In this document: positions 26,679 through 35,060 of the stretch, piece after piece | Numbering within the stretch: position 1 is the stretch's first letter | Layout of the letters: the number at the start of each line of letters is the position of its first letter | Source of the DNA: Planctomycetota bacterium | GTDB taxonomy: Bacteria > Planctomycetota > Phycisphaerae > SM23-33 | Length of the DNA: 64,000 nt | Direction of reading: 5' to 3' | Assembly (NCBI GenBank): GCA_022705325.1 | Contig: JAKJER010000015.1 | Location: 62,001-126,000, forward strand | Notes under the pieces: generated by a model | Database searches by the model: none | Told to the model about the DNA's origin: nothing | What the model saw: only the letters and a program-made list of their open reading frames with translations | Program-made: the position numbers and the translations under genes

Positions 26679-28601
26679 ATGGCGGAAGAGCCCCGAAAAC
26701 TCGGCTTGCTGTGGGCCTTCATGAAGGGCCAGCGGTTGCGGTACGCCGCGGCGGCGGGCGCCATGTTGGCGGCTGCGCTGGTGATGTTCCTCGTGCCGCT
26801 GATCGCGGCGATCGTCATCGACTACGTGATCCAGGCCAAGGCCCTGCGGGGTCCGCAGTGGCTTCGGAAGGCGTTGGAGGCCATGGGAGGTCGGGAGAGT
26901 CTGGCCCGCAACCTGTACCTGGCCGGCGGGGCCGTCGCGGCCCTGACCGCCCTGAGCGGGCTGTTCACGTACCTCAAGGGCCGCTGGAGCGCCCAGGCCA
27001 GCGAGACCATCGCCCGGCGGCTGCGAGACCGCCTCTACGAGCACCTCCAGCGTCTGCCCTGCACGTACCACGACCAGACCAGCACGGGCGAGTTGGTGCA
27101 GCGCTGCACCAGCGACGTCGAGACCGTTCGCACGTTCCTGGCCACCCAGGTCGTCGAGATCGCCCGGGCGGTGGTCATGCTGCTGACCGTCCTGCCGTTC
27201 ATGCTGGCCCTGAGCGTGGAACTGACGCTGCTGGCGATGGCCCTGGTGCCGTTGATCCTGGGCTTCTCGCTGGTCTTTCTTTCGCGGGTGACGAAGGCCT
27301 TCCGCCTGTCGGACGAGTCCGAGGGGCGAATGACCACCCTGCTCCAGGAGAACCTCACCGGCATCCGCGTAGTGAGGGCGTTCGCGAGACAGGACTATGA
27401 GCAAGACCGCTTCGCTGAGTCCAACCTGGAGTTCCGCGACAAGACCATCCGCCTGATCGACCTGATGGCGTGGTACTGGGCCGCCAGCGACTATGCCTGC
27501 CACCTGCAAAGCGCCCTGGTGCTGATCATGGGCGGACTGTGGGTGATCCAGGGCGCCGCGGACGTGGGCGTGCTGTTCGCCTTCCTGGCCTACGAAGGCA
27601 TGCTGCTGTGGCCCGTGCGTCACATGGGCAGGCTGCTGACCGAACTCGGCAAGACGCGGGTGTCGATGGGCCGGCTGTGGGACATTCTCCACCACCGCAA
27701 CGAGCGGGGCTCGCCCGCGCCGGAGGTGCTGGAAGCGGGCGCCCTCGGCGAGCGGGTGGAGGCCAGCCCCGCCCCGGGCCAGGCGGGCCCGGGCAAGGAC
27801 CTCGTGCCCGCCCAGCCTCTGGGGGGCAGCCTCACCGTGCGTGACCTGAGCTTCTCCTACGACGGCCACGCCGCCGTGCTGGACGACCTCAGCTTCGACG
27901 TGCCCGCCGGGTGGACCGTCGCCCTGATGGGTCCCTCCGGGGCGGGCAAGAGCACGCTCATGCACGTCCTGCTGCGGCTCTACGAGTACCACCGCGGCTC
28001 GATCAGGCTGGACGCCCACGAACTGCGCGACCTGGACCCGCACTGGCTTCGCAGCCAGATCGGCGTGGTGCTCCAGGAACCGTTCCTCTACTCCAAGACG
28101 CTGCGCGAGAACATCCGCCGCTCCAGCCGGGACGACGCGGTGGTGGAGGCGGCTGCGGCGGTGGCGGCGATCCACGAGTCGATCCTGTCCTTCGAGCAGG
28201 GCTACGACACGCTGGTGGGCGAGCGCGGCGTGACGCTGTCGGGCGGGCAGCGTCAGCGGGTGGCCCTGGCCAGGGCCATCCTGCACGACCCGCCCATGCT
28301 GGTGCTGGACGACGCGTTCAGCGCCGTCGACGTGCGGACCGAGGGCTCGATCCTGTCGGCCCTGGGGCGCCGGCGCGGGCGGCGCACCACGCTGGTGATC
28401 GCCCATCGACTCTCGACACTGATTCAGGCCGACCGGATCCTCGTGCTCGACCGCGGGCGGATTGTCCAGCGGGGCACGCACGAGGAACTGCTGGCCCAGG
28501 GCGGGCTGTACGGGCGGCTGTGGCATATCCAGAGCGAACTGGAGGAGGACCTCCGCCAGGAACTGACCGCCGGACCGGCTGGAGGGAACGCCCATGCCTG
28601 A
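26679..28601 (+). CDS. ABC exporter subunit with degenerate ATP site
   Basis: A 640-residue half-transporter: six membrane helices (residues about 15-320) fused to an ATPase domain. Walker A is GPSGAGKST at 418-426, the signature LSGGQ at 520-524, and Walker B ends LVLDD with Asp544; the catalytic Glu after it is replaced by Asp545. That substitution marks the degenerate site of heterodimeric exporters such as TM287/288, BmrCD and TmrAB. A linker of about 35 residues rich in Pro, Gly and Ala joins the domains. It overlaps the second subunit gene by 8 bp, so both are made together. Substrate unknown; lipids or drugs are usual. Confidence 0.92.
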   Translation: MAEEPRKLGLLWAFMKGQRLRYAAAAGAMLAAALVMFLVPLIAAIVIDYVIQAKALRGPQWLRKALEAMGGRESLARNLYLAGGAVAALTALSGLFTYLKGRWSAQASETIARRLRDRLYEHLQRLPCTYHDQTSTGELVQRCTSDVETVRTFLATQVVEIARAVVMLLTVLPFMLALSVELTLLAMALVPLILGFSLVFLSRVTKAFRLSDESEGRMTTLLQENLTGIRVVRAFARQDYEQDRFAESNLEFRDKTIRLIDLMAWYWAASDYACHLQSALVLIMGGLWVIQGAADVGVLFAFLAYEGMLLWPVRHMGRLLTELGKTRVSMGRLWDILHHRNERGSPAPEVLEAGALGERVEASPAPGQAGPGKDLVPAQPLGGSLTVRDLSFSYDGHAAVLDDLSFDVPAGWTVALMGPSGAGKSTLMHVLLRLYEYHRGSIRLDAHELRDLDPHWLRSQIGVVLQEPFLYSKTLRENIRRSSRDDAVVEAAAAVAAIHESILSFEQGYDTLVGERGVTLSGGQRQRVALARAILHDPPMLVLDDAFSAVDVRTEGSILSALGRRRGRRTTLVIAHRLSTLIQADRILVLDRGRIVQRGTHEELLAQGGLYGRLWHIQSELEEDLRQELTAGPAGGNAHA

Positions 28602-30549
28602 TCCCGCCGTCCTGGAAGAGGAAATCGTCGCCCGTCTGGACCTGGCGCCGTGGAAGCGGCTCTGGCCGTACGTGCTGCAACTCAAGCGGTACTTCATTCC
28701 CATGGTGATCATCTCCGCGCTGACGGCAGGGGCGAATGCCGCGATGTACCTGGCCATTCGCGGCGTGATCGACCAGGCGGTGTCCGGCAGCCGCGACGGC
28801 GTGCTGGGCTACGGGCTGTTCTTCGTGGCCGTCGTGACCGGCCAGGTGACGTGCGTGTGGATGTTCATCTTCCTGGGCGGCCGGATCAGCCAGAACATCG
28901 CCCACAACATTCGGCGGGACATCTTTCAGCGGCTGCAGGATCTGGACGTAAGCTACTACGACCGCCGCCCCGTCGGCTGGCTGATGGCCCGCGCCACCAG
29001 CGACTGTCAGCACCTGGGCAGGCTCCTGGCCTGGGGCCTGCTGGACCTGTCATGGGGCCTGTTCATGATGGCCGCCCTGGCCGGCGTGATGCTCTACCTG
29101 AGTTGGGAGTTGTCCCTGATCGTCTTTACCGTCATCCCGCCGCTGATCTTCGTAAGCCTGAAGTTCCAGCGGCTGCTGCTGCACAGTTCGCGACAGGTCC
29201 GCAAGACCAACTCGCAGATGACCGGGGCGTACAACGAAGGCATCGCGGCTGTGCGAACCACCAAGACGCTTGTCCGCGAGGACGAGAACCTGCGGGAGTT
29301 CCAGACGCTTAGTTCGGCCATGTATCGCCATTCGGTGCGCAACTCGTTGCAGTCGGCGATGTACCTGCCGCTCATCCAGACGCTCGGGGCGGTGGGCGCG
29401 GGGCTGGCGCTGTGGTTCGGGGGCCTGGATTCGATGGCCGGCGCGGTGAGCCTGGGCACGATCGTCCTGTTCATCAACAGTGCCACGCGATTTTTCGACC
29501 CCGTGCACGAACTGGCGCGGGTGCTGACGGACGTGCAGTCGGCCCAGGCGTCGACCGAGCGGGTGATGGGCCTGCTGGCCAGCGTGCCGGAGATCCGCGA
29601 CAGCGACAAGGTCCGCCAGGCGATCCGGAACCATGAACGTGGCACGGGCATCTTGCCCGTGCGTTCCACGGGCGTCCCGCCCGTGGTGCAGGGCCGGGAC
29701 GACCTTGCGACGCATGGGCGAGACGCCCATGCCACGCGCGCAGCACCGCTGGCGATCGACGGCTTGGACGACCGCATTGGCACGATCGAGTTCCGCGACG
29801 TCACGTTCGCGTACAAGCAGGGCCAGCAGGTGCTGGAGCACTTCAACCTGACGGTGCAGGCCGGGCAGACCGTCGCACTGGTCGGAGCGACAGGCGGCGG
29901 CAAGACCACCATCGTCAGCCTGCTGTGCCGGTTCTACGAGCCCGTCCAGGGCGAGATCCTGCTGGACGGCGTGGACTACCGCAGGCGCAGCCTCCGCTGG
30001 CTCCAGTCGAGCCTGGGCGTGGTGCCCCAGACGCCCCACCTGTTCAGCGGGACCATCCGCGAGAACATCCGCTACGGGCGTCTCGACGCCAGCGACGACG
30101 AGGTCGCCCGCGTGGCCCGCCTGGTCAACGCCGAGCCCTTCATCCTGGGGATGGACCACGGCTACGACAGCGAGGTGGGCCAGGGCGGCTCGCGACTGTC
30201 GATGGGCCAGAGACAGCTCGTCTGCCTTGCGCGAGCGGTGCTGGCCGACCCGAAGGTCTTCATCATGGACGAGGCCACCTCGTCGGTGGACACCGAGACG
30301 GAGCGGTTGATCCAGGACGGCGTGGAGCGGGTCCGCGAGGGACGAACGTGTTTCATGATCGCCCACCGCCTGTCGACGATCCGCTCCGCTGACCGCATCC
30401 TGGTGATCGACGGCGGACGGATCGTGGAACAGGGCTCGCATCACGAGCTGATCCTCGCCCGCGGGGGCTACTACGAGTTGTACTCCAACCAGTTCCAGCA
30501 GGAGAAACGGCGCGAGCTGCTGGGGGGCAGTCCGAAAGCCGAACAGTAA
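28594..30549 (+). CDS. ABC exporter subunit with catalytic ATP site
   Basis: A 651-residue half-transporter. Six membrane helices (about 25-320) lead to an ATPase domain with Walker A GATGGGKTT at 431-439 and Walker B IMDEATSS (Asp559, catalytic Glu560). The signature is LSMGQ (535-539), not LSGGQ; it would face the partner's Asp545, completing the degenerate site, while the partner's LSGGQ faces this Glu560. Residues about 349-381, between the two domains, are encoded by a double-hairpin repeat element (29639-29735) that keeps the frame. The insertion lies in the linker, so folding is probably unharmed. Confidence 0.92.
   Translation: MPDPAVLEEEIVARLDLAPWKRLWPYVLQLKRYFIPMVIISALTAGANAAMYLAIRGVIDQAVSGSRDGVLGYGLFFVAVVTGQVTCVWMFIFLGGRISQNIAHNIRRDIFQRLQDLDVSYYDRRPVGWLMARATSDCQHLGRLLAWGLLDLSWGLFMMAALAGVMLYLSWELSLIVFTVIPPLIFVSLKFQRLLLHSSRQVRKTNSQMTGAYNEGIAAVRTTKTLVREDENLREFQTLSSAMYRHSVRNSLQSAMYLPLIQTLGAVGAGLALWFGGLDSMAGAVSLGTIVLFINSATRFFDPVHELARVLTDVQSAQASTERVMGLLASVPEIRDSDKVRQAIRNHERGTGILPVRSTGVPPVVQGRDDLATHGRDAHATRAAPLAIDGLDDRIGTIEFRDVTFAYKQGQQVLEHFNLTVQAGQTVALVGATGGGKTTIVSLLCRFYEPVQGEILLDGVDYRRRSLRWLQSSLGVVPQTPHLFSGTIRENIRYGRLDASDDEVARVARLVNAEPFILGMDHGYDSEVGQGGSRLSMGQRQLVCLARAVLADPKVFIMDEATSSVDTETERLIQDGVERVREGRTCFMIAHRLSTIRSADRILVIDGGRIVEQGSHHELILARGGYYELYSNQFQQEKRRELLGGSPKAEQ
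29639..29735. repeat. 97-bp double-hairpin repeat inside the ABC exporter gene
   Basis: Ends GTGGCAC and TGCCAC in inverted orientation. Three stems lie inside: GCACGGGCA/TGCCCGTGC (29642-29662), CACGGGCG/CGCCCGTG (29667-29685) and GCATGGGCG/CGCCCATGC (29712-29732), each with a three-base loop. It translates as the GTGILPV...HGRDAHAT peptide seen in planctomycete and verrucomicrobial genomes. An element of the same size and ends lies at 63064. Confidence 0.85.
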
Positions 30550-30707
30550 GTCCGCCACTTGTCAGCCGACCGGGGCCGGCCGACGCGCAAGCGGACGAAC
30601 AGAGGCCTGGACCGGAAGGAACGGCCGTGAGCGAAACGCTGCCGAGCGAGGAATTCGGGATTGTCGGTCGAACGGGTCGTACCCGAGAACAAGTCGCAAG
30701 TCGACAA

Positions 30708-30727
30708 CCTGCCTGCCGGTAGGCAGG
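30708..30727. repeat. palindromic CCTGCC/GGCAGG repeat, copy 2
   Basis: Same palindrome as at 1924 with one mismatch, between the ABC exporter stop and the next promoter. Confidence 0.65.
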
Positions 30728-30748
30728 GCAGGTCGCCAATTGATCATC

Positions 30749-30778
30749 TCGACAACGTCCCTGGTCCTGCGTTACAAT
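30749..30778 (+). promoter_or_regulatory. leaderless-type promoter for the GT2 gene
   Basis: TCGACA (30749-30754) and TACAAT (30773-30778) are 18 bp apart; TACAAT ends 7 nt before the ATG at 30786, and no Shine-Dalgarno is present. Confidence 0.45.
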
Positions 30779-30785
30779 TCCCTTC

Positions 30786-31823
30786 ATGAATCAATCGATC
30801 CCGGTCGGCGTGACCTTCAGTTTCATCTGCCCCGTCCACAACGAGGAAGCGGGGCTGGAGCGGTTTCATGGCCGCCTGTCAGCCGTCGCGCGCTCGCTGA
30901 ACGAGCCGTACGAGATCCTCTTCGTCAACGACGGATCGAGCGACCGCAGCGATGAGGTCATCCGCCGCCTGACCGTGACCGACCCGCACGTGCGATACGT
31001 CGAGTTCTCGCGGAACTTCGGGCACCAAGCGGCCGTCACCGCCGGCTACGATTACGCCCGCGGGCGGGCGGTCATCTCGCTGGACAGCGACTGCCAGCAC
31101 CCCCCCGAGCTGATCCCGCAAATGGTCGCCTTGTGGCGCGAGGGGTTCGAGGTGGTCTACACGGTGCGGCGCGACACGCAGGGCATCAGCCCGTTCCGCC
31201 GCTCGATCGGGCGGCTGGCCTATCGGATCATCCGCATGATCTCGGGCATCGAGTTGACCGACCAGGCCGACTTCCGCCTGATGGACCGGCGCGCGGTCGA
31301 AGCCCTCAAGGCCCACCGCGAACACGCCCGCTTCCTCCGCGGGCTGGTCAAGCACATCGGCTTCCGCCAGACCTCGCTGCCCTACACGGCCGAGGCCCGC
31401 ACCGCCGGGCGCTCCACCTATACGCTCCGCCAGCTCGTGAACATGACGACGGCAGGGATGTTCAACTATTCCGTCCGCCCGCTTCGCCTGATCGCGGGGC
31501 TGGGCGGAGTGCTGCTGTCGCTGGCGGCGGCGTACCTGCTGCTGGCGATGGTGCTGATCTGGCCGATCTGGGGTTTCCCCGGCGGGCTGTGGAACCTGGG
31601 CATGGCCATGGTCGCATTGACCGGCTTGCAGATGATTGCGCTGGGCCTGGTGGGCGAGTACGTGGGGCGTATCTTCGATGAGGCCAAGGCCCGTCCGCTG
31701 TACATCGTCCGGCAGCTTGGCGGCTTCGACACCCCCGTGGCCGAGACCGCCCTGCCCGAGAGCGATGAAGACGGCGAACCTGTGGATGATCCCGATAACG
31801 ATAGCTACGTCGTCTACACGTAA
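30786..31823 (+). CDS. membrane glycosyltransferase family 2 (DPM1/GtrB/ArnC-like)
   Basis: A 345-residue protein. The GT-A domain has PVHNEEAGLERF at the start, FVNDGSSDRSDEVI for nucleotide binding, and the metal motif SLDSDCQHPPELIP (DSD). Two C-terminal membrane helices (about 238-262 and 270-298) anchor it. The layout matches transferases that load a sugar onto polyprenyl phosphate (dolichol-phosphate mannose synthase, GtrB, ArnC). It may supply a lipid-linked sugar for envelope glycans. No partner GT-C transferase is next to it. The acidic C-terminal tail (about 320-345) is unconserved. Confidence 0.88.
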   Translation: MNQSIPVGVTFSFICPVHNEEAGLERFHGRLSAVARSLNEPYEILFVNDGSSDRSDEVIRRLTVTDPHVRYVEFSRNFGHQAAVTAGYDYARGRAVISLDSDCQHPPELIPQMVALWREGFEVVYTVRRDTQGISPFRRSIGRLAYRIIRMISGIELTDQADFRLMDRRAVEALKAHREHARFLRGLVKHIGFRQTSLPYTAEARTAGRSTYTLRQLVNMTTAGMFNYSVRPLRLIAGLGGVLLSLAAAYLLLAMVLIWPIWGFPGGLWNLGMAMVALTGLQMIALGLVGEYVGRIFDEAKARPLYIVRQLGGFDTPVAETALPESDEDGEPVDDPDNDSYVVYT

Positions 31824-31875
31824 TCAGTAGCCTGTAGCCTGTAGCCTGTAGCCCGAAGCCTGTAGCCAGTTGGTT
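31824..31875. repeat. GTAGCCT tandem repeat
   Basis: Five imperfect copies of an 8-bp GTAGCCTG-like unit after the GT2 stop. A related stretch occurs at 61319-61350. Confidence 0.7.
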
Positions 31876-31962
31876 GGTGATTGATGGTTGTTCCTAATTG
31901 ACTGTGCGTGAATCCGGCTTGCCGTTCGGCGGCCTCGACTTGTGCCAGCGTCGCAATAAAGA

Positions 31963-33039
31963 ATGGGCACTCCTGACCCACAACCCGCGCCGCATTCCCC
32001 GGACCCATCCGCCCCGCAGCCCCAACAACAAACAACCAAGACCAAACAACCCAACGCCTGGCTCCAGCTCCTCCGCCTGCCGAATCTCTTCACCGTGCCG
32101 GGCGACCCAGCCGCGGGGTTCATCCTGGCCTGGCTGTCCACCGGGAGTGGGCCGAAGCCATCACTGAACGTCACTGTCTTGCTCCTGGCCGCCTGCGCGG
32201 GGTTATTGCTCTATGCCGCGGGCTTGGTGTTCAACGACGTGTTCGACCTGGCCGAAGATCGGCGCGACCGCCCCAGGCGCCCGCTGCCCTCCGGGCGGAT
32301 TTCGTTGCGCAAGGCTGTCGCAGCGGGCGCGGCCCTGTTGTGCGGGGGTGTGGGCTGCGCATTCGCCGCGTCGGTCCCCGCAGGCGTGCTGGCCGCGGGA
32401 CTTGGCGTTCTGATCCTGCTCTATGACGCTCTCCTCAAGCGCCTGCCCCTGATCGGCCCGCTAGCCATGGGGGCATGTCGCGGCCTGAACTTCCTGCTGG
32501 GGGCCACAGCCGCGGGGGGCTGGCTCGCCTTTCAGAGCTTGCTCATCCTCTATTGCGCCGCCTTGTTGACGGCCTACGTCGCCGCCGTCACCGCCATCGC
32601 CCGCGGCGAGACTCGCACCCTTCCCCTGGCCGTCAAGCGATGGCTTCCGGCTGCCGCACTGGCGACAGGTCTCGTCCTCCTGCCGATGGGCGGGCTTGTC
32701 GTCATGATGTGGGCCGACGCGTCCGCAATGGACTCGTGGAACATCGCATGGGATGTGTGGAGCTTCTCGCTCGCATGGCGGGAGTTTCTGCTCCTGATTG
32801 TCTTGCTCCCGGGGATGCTGGCCGTTCTGACGGCGATTCGCTGTGCCCGCGACCTTCGAGGCCTGCCCCAGCCTGCTCTCATCCAGCGCACCATCGGCCG
32901 CCTGATCCGCAACCTCCTGCTCATCCAGGCGGCTCTGGCCTTCTGGCCCATCAAGCCGGGAATGGTCATCGCCGCCATCCTCCTGCTCGTCTTCTATCCG
33001 CTCAGCCTCTTCACCGCCCGACGGTTCTACGCGAGCTGA
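31963..33039 (+). CDS. eboC: UbiA-family prenyltransferase, EboC-like
   Basis: A 358-residue membrane protein with eight to nine hydrophobic helices. The first aspartate motif is N91-D92-VF-D95-LAE-D99 (NDxxDxxxD) and binds Mg-prenyl diphosphate; the second block, ILLYDALLKRLPLIGPLA, follows two helices later. A hydrophilic Pro/Gln/Thr-rich N terminus of about 32 residues is unusual. UbiA enzymes transfer isoprenoids to aromatic or polar acceptors. Identification as EboC rests on the nearby eboF, eboD and eboE homologues and is thus contextual; a lone UbiA protein could serve quinone or ether-lipid synthesis. ATG 31963 has no clear ribosome site. Confidence 0.75.
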   Translation: MGTPDPQPAPHSPDPSAPQPQQQTTKTKQPNAWLQLLRLPNLFTVPGDPAAGFILAWLSTGSGPKPSLNVTVLLLAACAGLLLYAAGLVFNDVFDLAEDRRDRPRRPLPSGRISLRKAVAAGAALLCGGVGCAFAASVPAGVLAAGLGVLILLYDALLKRLPLIGPLAMGACRGLNFLLGATAAGGWLAFQSLLILYCAALLTAYVAAVTAIARGETRTLPLAVKRWLPAAALATGLVLLPMGGLVVMMWADASAMDSWNIAWDVWSFSLAWREFLLLIVLLPGMLAVLTAIRCARDLRGLPQPALIQRTIGRLIRNLLLIQAALAFWPIKPGMVIAAILLLVFYPLSLFTARRFYAS

Positions 33040-33088
33040 ATTCTCCGTGTCCTTGCCGCAGGCATCCCTGCGGGACGGTGGTGGGTGT

Positions 33089-34834
33089 CTATCGCTCGAA
33101 GAGTTGAAACTCCCAGATCGACGGGCCTTCGCTTGTCCGCAGCAGGTTCAAGCGGACCCGCCGGCCGGTCGTGGGCTCGAACTTGATCTCGCGATTCTCG
33201 CCAATCCCTTTGCCCTTGTGGAATGTCTGCCAGGCGTCGTTCTTCCACACCTGGAGTTCGAACTCCTGCACGCGGCCGTAGGGCTCGCTGATCCACGCGC
33301 GGCGGAAGGTCTTGTCGGCGCCCAGGTCCACTTCCAGCCATGCGGACTTGGTGCCCCAGTCGCAGCCCCAGCGGGTGTCCGGATCGTCGTCAAACGCCCG
33401 TGCGGGGGCATACTGGGCCTGCTTCTGAAACACGTTCGACGCCACCGCCTTGCACCTGAACGCCAGCGAACCGCTGCGAACGCTCGGCGGGGCCAGCCTC
33501 AGGTCCCCCACCGGCGCGTCCAACTCCAACTTTACGATCGTGTCCAGCGCGTCGCGCCGATCGGCAGGCACGGACACTTCGATGCCGGCGTCCGTCTGCT
33601 TGATCGTCGCCTCGCCGCCGGTGAGGACGGAGTGCTTCACGATCTTGCGCGGAATGGGCGGCACTTGAATCGTCTCGCCCGGCCAGCGGAGGATGTGCAG
33701 GTAGACGACGTTGCCCTTGTGCGTGCTGCCGCCCCACCAGCGACCGCCCGGCAGGGCGAACTTGTCGCCGTGGGCCCGCACGGCAGCCGCACCCGGCGCC
33801 ACGAACGGCCCGCCCCGCGTGGCATAGATCGACTCGCCGTACTGCTTGAGCCATTGCCCGATCTTGCGGAAGCTCTCCACCTGGCGGGGCTCGATTCGGC
33901 CGTCCGGCATGGGATTGGTGTTCAGCGCCAGGTTGCCGTCGCCGACGGCGCACGCGACGAGGATGCGAACCGCGTCGGTCCAGGGCTTGAGCTTATCGTC
34001 GGGCTTCCACGACCACTGCGTGCCCAGCGTGATGCAGCTTTCCCACGGGCGGTCGAACTGGCAGCGCCCGACGTTCTGCTCAGGCGTGTCGAAGTCGCCG
34101 CGGGCGCCGGTGCGGTTGTTCACCAGGATGTCGCGCTGGAGCGAGCGGACGTGGCGGATCACCCGCTCGCCTCGGGCGCGATCAAAGCACTGCGGCACGT
34201 CGAACCAGATGCCCACCAGCGGCCCGTAGCCCGTAATCAGCTCCTTGACCTGTGCCTCCAGATACTCCGTGTAGCGATCGAGGTTGGAGGCCTGCCGCTT
34301 GACCTTGCCTCCCGGGCTGGTCAACGGGAAGTCCGGGTGGTGCCAGTCGCACGTCGAGTAGTACGGGAAGAAGCCGATCCCCTGCTCGCGACAGGCTGAG
34401 GCGATCTCCTTGACCACGTCGCGCTTGAACGGGCCGTTCATGATGCTGTAGTCGGTCTGCTTCGTGTCCCACAGGCAGAAGCCGTCGTGATGCTTGAGCA
34501 GGAAGACGATGTAGCGGGCTCCACTGTCCTTGACGACCTGGACCCACTGCCTGGCGTCGAACTTGTCGGGGGTCCACTTCTTGTAGAGGGCGTCGTACTC
34601 GTCCACCGGCGTGGGCGCGCCCCGCGACCAGCCGATCTCTCGCCCGGTCAGGCTGACCGGGCCCCAACAGATGAACATGCCGAACCGCATGTCTTTCCAG
34701 GCTTCCACGGCCTCGCGCTTGGGCTGAAGCAGGTCGTCGGCCGGGACGGCCGGTGGCTGGGCCGACAGGCGGGGGATCAGCAGGCCCACGACGGTCCAGT
34801 ACGCAATGGCGATGCGGCGGGCAGAAGTGTCCAT
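33089..34834 (-). CDS. glycoside hydrolase family 29 alpha-L-fucosidase
   Basis: A 581-residue exported enzyme. The signal peptide spans about residues 1-27. The GH29 barrel includes RFGMFICWGPVSLTG, LKHHDGFCLWDTKQTDY, and GPLVGIWFDVP, whose Asp212 is the predicted nucleophile. Residues about 440-581 form a beta domain ending in a discoidin (F5/8 type C)-like module, AFDDDPDTRWGCDWGTKSAW, which may bind sugar. It hydrolyses alpha-L-fucosides as found in fucoidan or host glycans; the sulfatase at 41050 would fit the same diet. It lies in the opposite orientation inside the ebo gene set. ATG 34834 is chosen for the signal; ATG 34912 is possible. Confidence 0.9.
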   Translation of the reverse strand: MDTSARRIAIAYWTVVGLLIPRLSAQPPAVPADDLLQPKREAVEAWKDMRFGMFICWGPVSLTGREIGWSRGAPTPVDEYDALYKKWTPDKFDARQWVQVVKDSGARYIVFLLKHHDGFCLWDTKQTDYSIMNGPFKRDVVKEIASACREQGIGFFPYYSTCDWHHPDFPLTSPGGKVKRQASNLDRYTEYLEAQVKELITGYGPLVGIWFDVPQCFDRARGERVIRHVRSLQRDILVNNRTGARGDFDTPEQNVGRCQFDRPWESCITLGTQWSWKPDDKLKPWTDAVRILVACAVGDGNLALNTNPMPDGRIEPRQVESFRKIGQWLKQYGESIYATRGGPFVAPGAAAVRAHGDKFALPGGRWWGGSTHKGNVVYLHILRWPGETIQVPPIPRKIVKHSVLTGGEATIKQTDAGIEVSVPADRRDALDTIVKLELDAPVGDLRLAPPSVRSGSLAFRCKAVASNVFQKQAQYAPARAFDDDPDTRWGCDWGTKSAWLEVDLGADKTFRRAWISEPYGRVQEFELQVWKNDAWQTFHKGKGIGENREIKFEPTTGRRVRLNLLRTSEGPSIWEFQLFER

Positions 34835-35060
34835 GGCTTGCCAAACGCCGCCCCGGTCCGACCTGTTGCCTTGCGGCGGGACTGTTCTGTGGGCAATGTG
34901 TGCCCCTTTCATGTGCAACTCGCGGGCGGAAGAGGGCGAGATCCCGCATTGGAGCGCCGTTTGCAGGGCCTTTGCGGGTCCCCCAGGCACGAAGCGTTAT
35001 GGACACGCTCCCCGGGAGTTATACAATGGCGGCACGGCCTGGCGCCGGACCGGTGTGGAC

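Noticed and set aside
29639..29735. Intein, frameshift or assembly error in the second ABC exporter gene
   Set aside because: The frame is kept, the insert is too short for an intein, and its hairpin structure matches a repeat element.
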